From: Argopecten irradians
Lineage: Eukaryota > Mollusca > Bivalvia > Pectinida > Pectinidae
Direction: 5' to 3'
DNA length: 64,000 bases
NCBI RefSeq assembly: GCF_041381155.1
Contig: NC_091147.1
Coordinates: 34,552,909-34,616,908 of the forward strand
The notes under the pieces are model-generated. The model saw nothing but the letters and a program-made list of their open reading frames with translations. It did no database searches and had not been told where the DNA came from. Below are positions 34,269 through 45,219 of the stretch, piece by piece. The translations under genes and the position numbers were made by a program. The number at the start of each line of letters is the position of its first letter. Positions within the stretch are counted from its first letter, which is position 1.

Positions 34269-34732
34269 CTTAAATGCAATGAACATAGATAAGTGGTATA
34301 TCAACCGGTACTTAAAGCGAAGGTTTAAAAATTGTGGAACAATGCATGTTAAGTGGCAAATATTTTACGAGCATATTGGAAAAGGTTACTTTTTATTTTC
34401 ACTTAAATGCAAAGAATATATGGCTTAGAGGCTGTTCATTTCTTTTCTTCCTTGATAATAAGGTCTATCGTTATAGAACAATGCATTTTAAGTAGCTGAC
34501 ATTCCGATTCGTTTGCAAAGAATATTCTTTGGGGATTTTATAGTGTTAATAATAATCCTGCGTCAAAATCCCCTTTAATAACATTCTAAAGGACAAATCA
34601 CCATGGCAATATAAGACGTGTGGCATTCATGACTGGTAAATCAGCCTTCATCTACACTGAATGGAATCAATCAACAGCGAACAACCAACTAAATAATATT
34701 ACATAGACTACAGTGTTTGTTAAAGCTGTAAT

Positions 34733-35099
34733 GTATTATCAAAACAAAGGAATATTAGTTAGCAATTGTATTCTATAATATAAGTCTAGGTTCTCATATA
34801 ACACGAGAGAAAAAAATGTTTGGGTCCTTCCGCTCAAACTCCAGCCAGGGTAGTCATGTTAAAATCAGGGGCAGTTTGCACTGAAAAATCCTGAAATTCT
34901 AATGTTTTTACCTATTCAAATTTGAAATTTTGAACCTAAATCTCGATTTGAATTTCCAAATTCATATCATAGTTATCAAGGAATAATTGCCTGTCACAAA
35001 ACATTTTTACTTTTGAAATTCATTATTAGCCAGCCAATCAGCGGCCGGGTTAAAATTCTATCCTGGGCTCAATCCTTATTCACAGGGGCCATTTCGAAG
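34733..35099 (+). repeat. Dispersed repeat shared with 7717-8098
   Basis: Second copy of the repeat, separated from the first by about 27 kb; several small indels between the two. Confidence 0.8.
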
Positions 35100-35189
35100 T
35101 TTTTTTGTTTTTTGTTTTTTTTGTTTTTGTTTTCATTAGTTAATTTCCCCTACAAAACCTGTCTTAGATCAAACATTGTTCCATTGATC

Positions 35190-35405
35190 AAAATGTTCCA
35201 CCGCCGACTGAACATAAACGATACTAATCACTTTAACTATAATTGGTGTATACAAATGTAAATATATGCCTAATGAACCCAAAGAAATAACATTCGAGAA
35301 CTTGGTTTGCTTTTAGTTGATGCGCAATCAGTATTTCATTCCATATACGACAGACTACCGTGGGCTTTTTCGATACGCAAATAATTCTTGAAAATAAGAA
35401 GCTCT
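35190..35405. repeat. Relic of the GATGCTCCACCGC MITE family beside E2
   Basis: AATGTTCCACCGCCGACTGA at the left and TTGATGCGCAATCAGTATTTC, CATTCCATATACGACAG inside match the 23661 and 37698 copies. E2 inserted 15 bp beyond the part that can still be recognised. Confidence 0.55.
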
Positions 35406-35452
35406 TATTAAGAACTTTTCTACGGTGGCTGGGAGCGGACATGAAATAAATA

Positions 35453-36185
35453 AAATTATTGCGTTCGAACGAAATATTATTGCGTGGGAACGAAATACTA
35501 TTGCGTTCGAACGAAATATTATTGCGTTCGAACGAAATACTATTGCGTGGGAACGAAATACTATTGCGTTCGAACGAAATATTATTGCGTGGGAACGAAA
35601 TATTATTGCGTGGGAACGAAATACTATTGCGTTCGAACGAAATATTATTGCGTGGGAACGAAATATTATTGCGTGGGAACGAAATACTATTGCGTGGGAA
35701 CGAAATACTATTGCGTTCGAACGAAATATTATTGCGTTCGAACGAAATATATTATTGCGTGGGAACGAAATACTATTGCGTTCGAACGAAATATTATTGC
35801 GTGGGAACGAAATATTATTGCGTGGGAACGAAATACTATTGCGTTCGAACGAAATACTATTGCGTTCGAACGAAATATTATTGCGTTCGAACGAAATATT
35901 ATTGCGTGGGAACGAAATACTATTGCGTTCGAACGAAATATTATTGCGTGGGAACGAAATACTATTGCGTTCGAGAACGAAATATTATTGCGTGGGAACG
36001 AAATATTATTGCGTGGGAACGAAATACTATTGCGTGGGAACGAAATATTATTGCGTGGGAACGAAATACTATTGCGTGCGAACGAAATATTATTGCGTTC
36101 GAACGAAATAATTATTGCGTGCGAACGAAATAATTATTGCGTGCGAACGAAATAATTATTGCGTTCAAACGAAATAACTATTGAA
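35453..36185 (+). repeat. Left subterminal array of E2, 22-bp units
   Basis: About 33 units alternating irregularly between ATTGCGTTCGAACGAAATAT and ATTGCGTGGGAACGAAATAT types, with a few GTGCGAACG units at the inner end. The first type contains the perfect palindrome CGTTCGAACG. All three plus frames stay open only because the unit has no stop codon. Confidence 0.95.
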
Positions 36186-36399
36186 CTCATTATCATACAT
36201 GGATGATATGACAGTAATCATGCCACCGTAGTAATATGATTAAGATATGGCCTACAACTTATGAAACGGCACCTTATCTAAAAAGATGTTTTCCTTATTT
36301 TTAACGATTTAAAGTCTTGTTTATTGTATTATACTTTATATATCTAATGAAATACACGTACCTATGATGACGTACAGGGGACACTATACATGTCTATAA

Positions 36400-36690
36400 T
36401 TGTATCTATCTTGTACGTACAGCATTTTATATATATAGTATCTTGTACATATGAACAACTTAGTACATAAACTTGTACGTACAAGATACTGTAATAATTT
36501 GTAAGATATGAAGTTGTACGTACAAGATGATAATTTGTTGGTACAAGATACTAGGTTGTACGTACATGATACAACGATGTACGTACAGACGTACAAGATA
36601 AGTGTTTGTGCATACGTACGTACAAATGTACACGATACTGTAACAATAGATACTAAAAAGATACTAAGTTAAACGTACAAGATAATAATC
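36400..36690. repeat. E2 interior repeat with TTGTACGTACAA palindromes
   Basis: Around ten diverged pieces containing CTTGTACGTACAAGATACT or parts of it. TTGTACGTACAA is a perfect 12-bp palindrome. No coding potential. Confidence 0.75.
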
Positions 36691-37147
36691 TGTATGGACA
36701 TGATAAATAAAACTATATATTGGTCCTAACACGCTGCCGTAAATAAAAGCATTATATGTGCTTTTATATGTGCTTTTATATTACTGTGTATATGACTTTA
36801 ATACATTATGCTTCAATATTTCCATTTGAATGTGTGCAATTGTGTTACAACGAACGTTGTTTTGTATCAATACTTAGTCAACTATTTTAAAAAGTAAAAC
36901 AATGAATTTACATGACTTTCTCTACAATTTTAATACAAATCATTGAAGGCAAATACTGAAATAGAATACAAATCCAAATAATACATGCAATAAACTTTAA
37001 ATTAATGGTTTCGAAGCAAAATATACTTTATAAAATATACCTTATTAAGAAGGTTTACACAAAACCACTTTAAATGACCAATTACAAAGAATATTGATAT
37101 GAAATTGCAGACTGCCACATTTGAAATAGCCAAAGGTAAACCGTTGA

Positions 37148-37636
37148 TATTTCGTTCCCACGCAATAATTATTTCGTTCCCACGAAATAATTATTTCGTT
37201 CGCACGCAATAATATTTCGTTCGAACGCAATAATATTTCGTTCGCACGCAATAATATTTCGTTCGAACGCAATAGTATTTCGTTCCCACGCAATAATATT
37301 TCGTTCGAACGAAATAATATTTCGTTCCCACGCAATAATATTTCGTTCGAACGCAATAGTATTTCGTTCGCACGCAATAATATTTCGTTCGAACGCAATA
37401 ATATTTCGTTCCCACGCAATAATATTTCGTTCGAACGCAATAATATTTCGTTCGAACGCAATAATATTTCGTTCGCACGCAATAATATTTCGTTCGAACG
37501 CAATAGTATTTCGTTCCCACGCAATAATATTTCGTTCCCACGCAATAATATTTCGTTCCCACGCAATAATATTTCGTTCCCACGCAATAATATTTCGTTC
37601 CCACGCAATAGTATTTCGTTCCCACGCAATAATTTT
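37148..37636 (-). repeat. Right subterminal array of E2, inverted 22-bp units
   Basis: About 22 units of the same types in opposite orientation; the outermost six are all of the GTGGGAACG type. The two arms differ in unit order and number, so they have changed independently since they formed. Confidence 0.95.
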
Positions 37637-37697
37637 ATTTATTTCATGTCCGCTCCCAGCCACCGTACTTTTCAAAGGTGGTAGTGGTGCAAATGAA

Positions 37698-38060
37698 AGA
37701 TGCTCCACCGCCAACAGATCGTAAATGATATTAATAATTGGGCCACTAATTGGTTTTTAATCGTGTATATATATGTCTAATTAGTAATTAATACACAAAT
37801 AATATAAAATAAATTATTTTGCCTTTGGTGCATGCGCAATCAAAACTCCATTCCATATAGGATATACAGATTTTGTTCGGGCTGCAATTAATCATTTTTT
37901 TATATTTCAAATTTGAATAGAATAAGAAACTCAAACTTTTCAATGGCAGTAATGATGTAAAGTAAAGTAAGTAACTTTTATAACTGAAGAAAATACTAAA
38001 TTATCTTATCCTGTTTTTAAAACCGAAAAAAAAACATTTGTGAGCGGTTGAGCATCTATA
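37698..38060. mobile_element. AGATGCTCCACCGC-family MITE
   Basis: Left end AGATGCTCCACCGCCAACAG, interior TGGTGCATGCGCAATC and TTCCATATAGGATATACAG, right end GTGAGCGGTTGAGCATCT. Reverse-oriented relative of 23661-24016. It starts 25 bp to the right of E2's target duplication. Confidence 0.65.
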
Positions 38061-38164
38061 AGGATCTTGTAGGCATTAGTGCATTGTTTTAGTTGTATGA
38101 CTAAATCGTGTAACTGCAGAAACATACTAATTCGCCAGTTCCTGTTTTAATATGTAAAATCACC

Positions 38165-38330
38165 GTTTGTCGTTGAAAATGTACACCCGTTGAAAACTGA
38201 CCACGGGTAATTTTTCAACGTTGAAAAATGACCCGAAATGCCGATGCCGATGAACGCTAAATTTTAAGCGCACTTTTTACACCGACCCGTTGAAAATGGA
38301 CCCCGTTGAAAATTGACGCCATAAGAACTC
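38165..38330. repeat. CCGTTGAAAA motif cluster
   Basis: CCCGTTGAAAACTGACC, TTTTTCAACGTTGAAAAATG, CCCGTTGAAAATGGACCCC and CCGTTGAAAATTGACG occur within 165 bp, in both orientations around a TTTTTCAACGTTGAAAAA palindrome. Looks like the ends of nested repeats. Confidence 0.6.
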
Positions 38331-38414
38331 ATTTATCATTACGTACTAGATATCGACAAGCAATTCCCTGATGACTAGCTCCAAACGACTCAAAATTAAA
38401 GGCATTAAGGTTTT

Positions 38415-39310
38415 GTTGTGATGAAACGTCAGAATTCGAGGTTGGTGTAATAAAATGTCTACATCATCTTATCGTTTTGCAACATCTGTCGTTCTCAAAA
38501 TACATCCAACATAGATTTTTGCAATAAATGTGCGTTCGTTTCATACGAGATTTTGTTAAAGGTCTTACACTTGAATTTTTGAACGTTTCGCAGACCATAC
38601 TCTCAAACATTAAAACCTCACAATCATAAATTTAATTCGTTTGCATCCTAATGAAATTGCGGTCATTATTTGACTTGTAAATTTTGACGAAATATTCTAA
38701 ATAATTTACATTTTAGGGAAAAACTTCAACAGGTTTGAAAATTATTCATTCTCAAAATTGCTATGCCATTATATTACTAGTGGTAACTGTAGGTGCTACA
38801 ACCGGATATTACTTCACAAACACCATACACTTAGATTCTTTTTTAAAGTGATATATGCTGTAATTTTCATAATCACGAATCTAGAAGAGTTTTTGATATT
38901 CTATTTACAGCCAAAAATTGACACTATTTTGAACATTACAATTCTTACAAGGCATAGATTTTAATTTTACATGTAAGAATCAGAGCTGAAAATTATTGTT
39001 TAAGCACTTATGCCAAATATCATTCTATTTACATCTAGAGTGCAGTGAAATGAGTACATACGGTCAGACCATGAAGCTGTGGTCTACAATTCCTCATTTA
39101 ACATCATGACAATGTAATAAGTAACTGTTACTGCAGGTATATGTCCATCGTAATATACATAGGGCATAAAGCGATTCATTCATCAAACCTGAAGATTTCT
39201 ATATATTCCTGAAAAAAAAAATGACATGTCAAAATTTTCGCCCAGTTACGGCACATATTATTTTAACCTTGGCACAATGCATGCAGTATACACTTAAACA
39301 TGTTTAACTC
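38415..39310. repeat. Relics related to 27650-27850 and to the TGTGCCATAAC MITE
   Basis: GATGAAACGTCAGAATT, TTTTGCAACATCTG and GTGCGTTCGTTTCATACGAG resemble 27655-27800. Further right, CATACGGTCAGACCATGAAG and TTTTCGCCCAGTTACGGCAC match the reverse of 18087-18413. Confidence 0.5.
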
Positions 39311-40224
39311 TGCCAATGCGATTTATGACACAACATATCACTAGACTTAACGGATGCTTAAAAGAGACAACAGTCGTTGCAACAGACTAACAGCAAACGA
39401 TGAAGCAGACAAAAATGAGTATGAATACGTTCAAAACCAACAACGTAGAAACAATCTCAAATGCGAGATGATTATCAATATTGCTTTGAAAGGATCTTTA
39501 ATTATTGAATGCCTGTCACACTTCCACAAGCTAATCTCTCTCACTTTTAGTTAAAACCGGGATACAAGTTAAAGATAACACATAAAGTAATTTAAAGACA
39601 AATTCCCATAAGACACAGTTACTCGCTATTTTCTCGAATTCCAATGTTTTATAGAAATGAATTATTTGTAAAGTGTGAATGTTTTCCATGGAGACCAACG
39701 GTTCTCGTTGATTTAATGTTAGCGAAATTACAGTAATTTTCGACTTTATTTCTAGAGGCATCTTACGAATCTAATATTGGAAAGTGGTAAGGGAAAAAGA
39801 TAAGTAAGTAAGGCCGATAAGTGATGATTGCAAAAGTGAGTCATTTAAGGTGTAAGCCGAAGGAATACTTTCTTAGCGAGTGGGTGACGTAGTTCGTGAT
39901 GAGGTTAGCAAAACTAAAAAAAGTTCTTAAACATCGTAAAAGTGAATATGAAATGAACACTTTATATATCTGATATTAGTGGGAACTGTAAAAACAAGAT
40001 CACGAGAGAACAACTTTTATACACTGACCAGATTATGTTAAAATTGGCTTTTTGACATCTTGAGAAAGTGATCTTAATAAGCAGGTGATCCTTCTACAGA
40101 GGTTGTCGCTAAGGCAGGTTTGACTGTATATCTTATAAACACATACACTTTGTATGAATGAAAGAGATAGCAGACCTTCATAAACCCTCTCAATAGCCAG
40201 TCATAATTGACATTTATAGCTTTT
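39310..40224. other. No gene seen
   Basis: The frame at 39354-39554 (66 codons) has a plausible hydrophilic start but no recognisable motif or splice context, so I leave it uncalled. Confidence 0.4.
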
Positions 40225-42312
40225 TAGGTCATCTGACCCGAAGGGTCAGGATGACCTATTGTCATCATGCACCGTCCGTCGTCGTGCGCCGTGCGCCGTG
40301 CGCCGTGCGCCGTCCGCCGTCCGCCGTGCGCCGTGCGTAAACTTTTTATTCAAACGACTTCTTCTCAATAACCGGAAGGCCCAGGGTACTCATATTTGGC
40401 CTGTAGGTTGCTGGGATGGAGGGCTACCAAGTTTGTTCAAATGAATGACCTTGACCTTCATTCAAGGTCACAGGGGTCAAAAAGGCTAAAATCTTTAAAC
40501 AACTTCTTCTCAATAACCAGAAGGCCCAGGGTACTGATATTTGGCCTGTAGGATGCTGGGATGAAGGGCTACCAAGTTTGTTCAAATAAATGACCTTGAC
40601 CTTCATTCAAGGTCACAGGGGTTAAATAGGCTAAAATCCTTTAAACAACTTCTTGTGAATAACTAAGAGGCCTAGAGACCTGATATTAGGCCTGTGGCAT
40701 GCTGGGATGAAGGGCTACCAAGTTTGTTCAAATAAATGACCTTGACCTTCATTCAAGGTCACAGGGGTCAAAAAGGCTAAAATCTTTAAACAACTTCTTC
40801 CCAAGAACCAGAAGGCCCAGGGTACTGATATTTGGCCTGTAGGATGCTGGGATGAAGGGCTACCAAGTTTGTTCAAATAAATGACCTTGACCTTCATTCA
40901 AGGTCACAGGGGTCAAAAAGGCTAAAATCTTTAAACAACTTCTTCTCAAGAACCAAGGCCCAGGGTACTGATATTTGGCCTGTAGGATGCTGGGATGAAG
41001 GGCTACCAAGTTTGTTCAAATAAATGACCTTGACCTTCATTCAAGGTCACAGGGGTCAAATAGGCTAAAATCCTTTAAACAACTTCTTGTGAATAACTAA
41101 GAGGCCTAGAGACCTGATATAAGGCCTGTGGCATGCTGGGATGAAGGGCTACCAAGTTTGTTCAAATAAATGACCTTGACCTTCATTCAAGGTCACGAGG
41201 GTCAAAAAGGCTAAAATATTTAAACAACTTCTTCTCAAGAAGCAGAAGGCCCAGGGTACTGATATTTGGCCTGTAGGATGCTGGGATGAAGGGCTACCAA
41301 GTTTGTTCAAATAAATGACCTTGATCTTCATTCAAGGTCACAGGGGTCAAATAGGCTAAAATCCTTTAAACAACTTCTTGTGAATAACTAAGAGGCCTAG
41401 AGACCTGATATTAGGCCTGTGGCATGCTGGGATGAAGGGCTACCAAGTTTGTTCAAATAAATGACCTTGACCTTCATTCAAGGTCACGAGGGTCAAATAG
41501 GCTAAAATCTTTAAACGACTTCTTCTCAAGAACCAGAAGGCCCAGGGTACTGATATTGGGCCTGTGACATGCTTGGATGAAGGGCTACCAAGTTTGTTCA
41601 AATGAATGACCTTAACCTTCATTCAAGGTCACAGGGGTCAAATAGGCTAAAATATTTAAATGACTTCTTCTCAAGAACCAGAAGGCCCAAGGTACTGATA
41701 TTTGGCCTGTAGGATGCTGGGATGAAGGACTACCAAGTTTGTTCAAATAAATGACCTTGACCTTCATTCAAGGTCACAGGGGTCAAATAGGCTAAAATCA
41801 TTTAAACAAATTCTTGTGAATAACGAAGAGGCCTAGAGACCTGATATTAGGCCTGTGGCATGCTGGGATAAAGGGCTACCAAGTTTGTTCAAATGAATGA
41901 CCTTGATCTTCATTCAAGGTCACAGGGGTCAAATAGGCTAAAATCTTTAAATGACTTCTTCTTAAGAACCAGAAGGCCCAGGGTACTGATATTGGGCATG
42001 TAGCATGCTTGGATGAAGGGCTATCAAGTTTATTCAAATGAATGACCTTGATCTTCATTTAAGGTCACGGGCGGCAAATAGACTAAAATCTTTAAATGAC
42101 GTCTTCTCAAGAACCAGAAGGCCCAGGGTACTGATATTGAGCATGTGGCATGCTGGTAGCATGCTGGGATGAAGGGCTACCAAGTTTGTTCAAATGAATT
42201 ACCTTGACCTTCAATCAAGGTCACAGAGGTCAAATAGGCTAAAATCTTTAAAAGACTATGTTGTATTGTACTAATAGTCAGATGACCGTTAAGGCCCATG
42301 GGCCTCTTGTTA
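40225..42312 (+). mobile_element. Satellite-bearing element with 13 units of ~145 bp
   Basis: Left end: a hairpin, GGTCATCTGACCC-GAA-GGGTCAGGATGACC (40228-40258), then a GCCGTGCGCCGTGCG microsatellite. Core: 13 units with period about 145 bp (counted by ACCAAGTTTGTTCAAAT from 40427 to 42179), most containing TGACCTTGACCTTCATTCAA followed by GGTCAC. Right end: GTCAGATGACC and the palindrome AGGCCCATGGGCCT (42291-42304), then CTTGTTA. The plan resembles mollusc pearl elements and Helentron-associated elements, which carry tandem cores between conserved ends; this is inferred from structure. It encodes no protein. Confidence 0.8.
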
Positions 42313-42674
42313 TAGTTTTTTTTCCATTTAGTTCGCTGTTCTCCACCATTGTATTTATCATTTCTTGGCTGTGAGGGATTGAACAAGACTGTGTTGATTA
42401 TGACGTCCATTTTATTATCCATCTCCCACCTCACCCATAACAAAAACAATTGGATAGAAGTATCCGGATCCGATACAAACTTATAAAAATACCCATACCG
42501 TACATGTCATAGCTAGATATCTCATGACCAATATATCATATTTCTCTCGTACCTACACCTGTCATACTGGCTGGTCTAGGGTAATACACTTATGTCGCAT
42601 GAAGCTATATTACTCGTCACAGCGACAACAAAATTACTATTTTTCGGTACAATTTGAACATTTTTTCAGAAACT

Positions 42675-42975
42675 AGACTAGATATACTTTAAAAGATACA
42701 ACGGAATTTACGTTGAAAATATCACGCAATTTTCATGTATGCAGTCACTTTTTTCGAATTTATTTCAAAATGGCGGAAAATCATAGTAGTAAAATTGCAA
42801 TAAAACGTGGAGGTATCAGAGAAAAATACTTTTTCATACTTGGATATGAAGGTTAGGGATATTCTACCCTCGGTATCACAAAGGGTTCGAAAAACCCCGG
42901 CAAGCCTCGGGTTTTACAACATTTTGTGACCCTCGGGTAGAATATCCTTATCCTTTATATTCACATTTAAAAGAG
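42675..42975 (+). repeat. Dispersed repeat with GGCAAGCCTC hairpin, copy 2
   Basis: Second copy of 29835-30115. The palindrome is better kept here: GGGATATTCTACCCTCGG (42847-42864) against CCCTCGGGTAGAATATCC (42931-42948). Confidence 0.7.
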
Positions 42976-43194
42976 TCTTATAATATTGCACCACGTATAT
43001 AACAGTTAGGTGACCTTCCCTCATATACCTCAAATGAAGTATTCATAGAACTGGTAAAATAAGCAGTTTTAATTTTATATATAATACATGCGAAAATCGC
43101 ATAACACGAAAGGAAATATCTGTCTATCTCTTTCTCCCTCTCTCCCTAAAAAAACAACTGTATTTGTTATATTTTCTGGTGTAATCACTGTATT

Positions 43195-43510
43195 TACATT
43201 TTCACTGCATTCCTTCTATGTTACCTTACCAAGCGCAGTTTGCATTTATATAGTCTACGAACTACAGCCGCTTATTTTGACGTCACAATTGTCGTGCCAG
43301 AGATCACGGAAAATGGCTGTTCCATTCTTGACTATATTCATTATAAATGCAATTTTCCTTGGGATGTAAATATAAGCATTGAGCGTCTTTCAATTGGCAC
43401 CAATAGTCTATTTGAACGCCAACTGAACAGAGGCAAATTTAGTATGAAGCGCTCTAGCGCTTCATGGTATTCCCTCCGTCCAGGTGGCAACTGAAAAACG
43501 TTCAATGCTT
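43195..43510 (+). repeat. Dispersed repeat with ACCAAGCGCAGTT core
   Basis: Third locus of the family described at 721-1060, here with TTTGCATTTATATAGTCTAC and CAACTGAACAG. No coding potential. Confidence 0.6.
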
Positions 43511-43591
43511 AAATGACGTTTGACGTTAATACCAAGAGATTCTTCTGGTATCTTAATATCAGACATGTAACTTGTCACATAAAGACACCGA

Positions 43592-43725
43592 ATCGGCAAT
43601 TGCCAGGTACTGATCGCCTTCTGTGCTTTTTCTCCGAGTATTTCTGCTTTCCTCCGTCAACATAATCGGCACGTCCTTAAATGGTCATATATAGTTGTTA
43701 ATAGGACGTTATAAAAATAATTTGT
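43592..43725 (+). mobile_element. SINE 3' part
   Basis: GCAATTGCCAGGTACTGATC, TCTCCGAGTATTTCTGCTTT and CACGTCCTTAAATGGTCATA follow the body of the SINE at 34046-34268, ending GTTAATAGGACGTTATAAAA. The tRNA head is missing. Confidence 0.65.
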
Positions 43726-43729
43726 TTTC

Positions 43730-44850
43730 ATACTGAATCCATCTCTCTGATTGATAGATTCTTTTTGTTCATATGCTTTGACAAAAAAAAAACGATAATG
43801 GCGCAAAAATCCGACGTAATCATGGCGTCACAATAGAGACATTGACGTTGCGTATTGATTTAGAAAAAAAATAATCCATTAGAAATTCAATAGAATCGTA
43901 CGTTTAAAGGTATTTTATGTTATCAAATAGTCTGAAAATTAATTATATGAATCGATGTAACTATTTTTTAACTTCATCGGGTTATGCGGATTCAAACAGT
44001 TTGCAAACACAATTTTTTCAATACCTCTATGAAGTTAAAAAAGAAGCACCAATGCTTAAATAAAATAATAATACTTTGAACTAAAACATAGACAAATTTG
44101 TCTGTAATACCATCCCAATCAAGGGTTCAATAGAACGAATAATAATACCCTGTTTCCACTCCGTCCCGTCCATCTGTCAGAAATCATCCGTCCATCGATC
44201 AGAGCTACGTCATCGCAACTAAGGTTCAATACAGTGTTTCGTCGGGACTCTAGTAATGACCTACCTAGCCTACCGTGATTGTAACGAAATAGAAAAATAA
44301 AAATATTGATGGAGCTATTATGATAATATGAAATGCCAAAGTGAGTCGTGAGCTAAAAGATAATATAAACCCATTAAAATGTCGAGGTCTCCATGGTCTC
44401 TTTATTCCCTAACATCAAGCATATCTAAAATACAAATTATAAATACATATACCAAAATCTATCAAATTCTTATTATCTACCTTATTCTGGCGTTACAAAA
44501 TCATTTTTTGGATTGTTTATTGTTGGATTCCAATAGCAAAAGAATCATATATATATACACACACAGTTCGCGAAACGGTGAAAGGATACGCAGGACACAC
44601 ACTATCTCTGAACTCGATCATGGCGAGGACGCCGACACAAAACTCCAAACAAGCTGCAGCAAACCATTGTAATATCTCCAGTGCCTCACATGGTTGCCTG
44701 TCTGTATATAGATTAGTGTTATATCCCTATAAAATAGTTTCTATATAAACTCTTTTGACAAAAGTGCTAATAAATTATCTGTTCTGTCGACCGGTCCCAA
44801 GAACTGTTAAAATCGACAGTTAAAATCTACTGTTGGATCGTAGTGACACC
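43730..44850. other. No gene seen
   Basis: AT-rich. The 97-codon frame at 44379-44672 shows no domain and is not called. Confidence 0.4.
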
Positions 44851-44854
44851 ACAC

Positions 44855-45219
44855 TTACAATTCGTAAGTACAAAACGGGCGTATATCTGACATTGTCTTT
44901 GTGACGTTCACATCCTGAACGAGGTCGTTAGATGAAAAATATCGTGCCCAAGTGTCCTTACTCTCAGAGGGATCGACTGGTGATGTGATCTTCCTATACA
45001 GACTGGACAGGGAAAGGAGGTCGCGGCCGCCATCTCACCTGATAGGTCTGAGACGATGTAAGTACCGAGACATTCCTCACAGAAGGAATGTAGATAAGGA
45101 AGAGACTTCGGTTGTAGGATCTGCTCCAGACATATAGGACAGTCGAACAGACGACAGAGTGACGTAGTGGTTTTACCAATGACTGTTTTATCTTCCAATA
45201 GATATCAGCCTTCCGCCAT
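44855..45219 (-). pseudogene. Broken TRIM-family RING finger fragment
   Basis: Reading from an ATG at 45219, the frame starts MAEG, hits a TGA at codon 5 (45207-45205), then continues with LEDKTVIGKTTTSL, FDCPICLE, HSFCEEC and FPCPVC. This is the RING domain of a tripartite-motif (TRIM) E3 ubiquitin ligase. After the last CPVC the frame is shifted by an apparent 2-bp gain; in the next frame the expected RKITSPVDPSESKDTWARYF continues to a stop at 44855. The third zinc ligand, a cysteine in LPCLHSFC of typical members, is tyrosine here (LPYLHSFC). Three independent lesions and no B-box or later domains in view indicate a decayed copy. An intron acceptor-like TTGTTTTCCAG just upstream (about 45240) hints that it once was an internal exon of a real gene rather than a retrocopy. 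Confidence 0.75.

Larger units (their letters stand above)
35421..37667. mobile_element. 2247-bp foldback-like element E2
   Basis: Perfect inverted ends start TACGGTGGCTGGGAGCGGAC and continue ATGAAATAAATAAAATTATT before a 22-bp tandem array on each side (35453-36185; inverted 37148-37636). The flanks are a 6-bp duplication CTTTTC (35415-35420 and 37668-37673). The end sequence, the array layout and the target duplication size match E1, so I place the two in one family. The 960-bp interior has no transposase; it has its own degenerate repeat (36400-36690). Confidence 0.88.

Noticed and set aside
34015..34292. Three overlapping frames of 62-71 codons
   Set aside because: All lie in the tRNA-derived SINE.
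35425..36155. Three overlapping plus-strand frames of over 220 codons
   Set aside because: They are the 22-bp array of E2 read in all three frames; the unit has no stop codon in any frame. The peptides are simple repeats and the same occurs in the inverted arm at 37045-37714.
40424..42449. Series of ~60-codon minus-strand frames with similar peptides
   Set aside because: Each is one pass through the 145-bp unit; similarity reflects DNA repeat copies, and the period is not a multiple of three.
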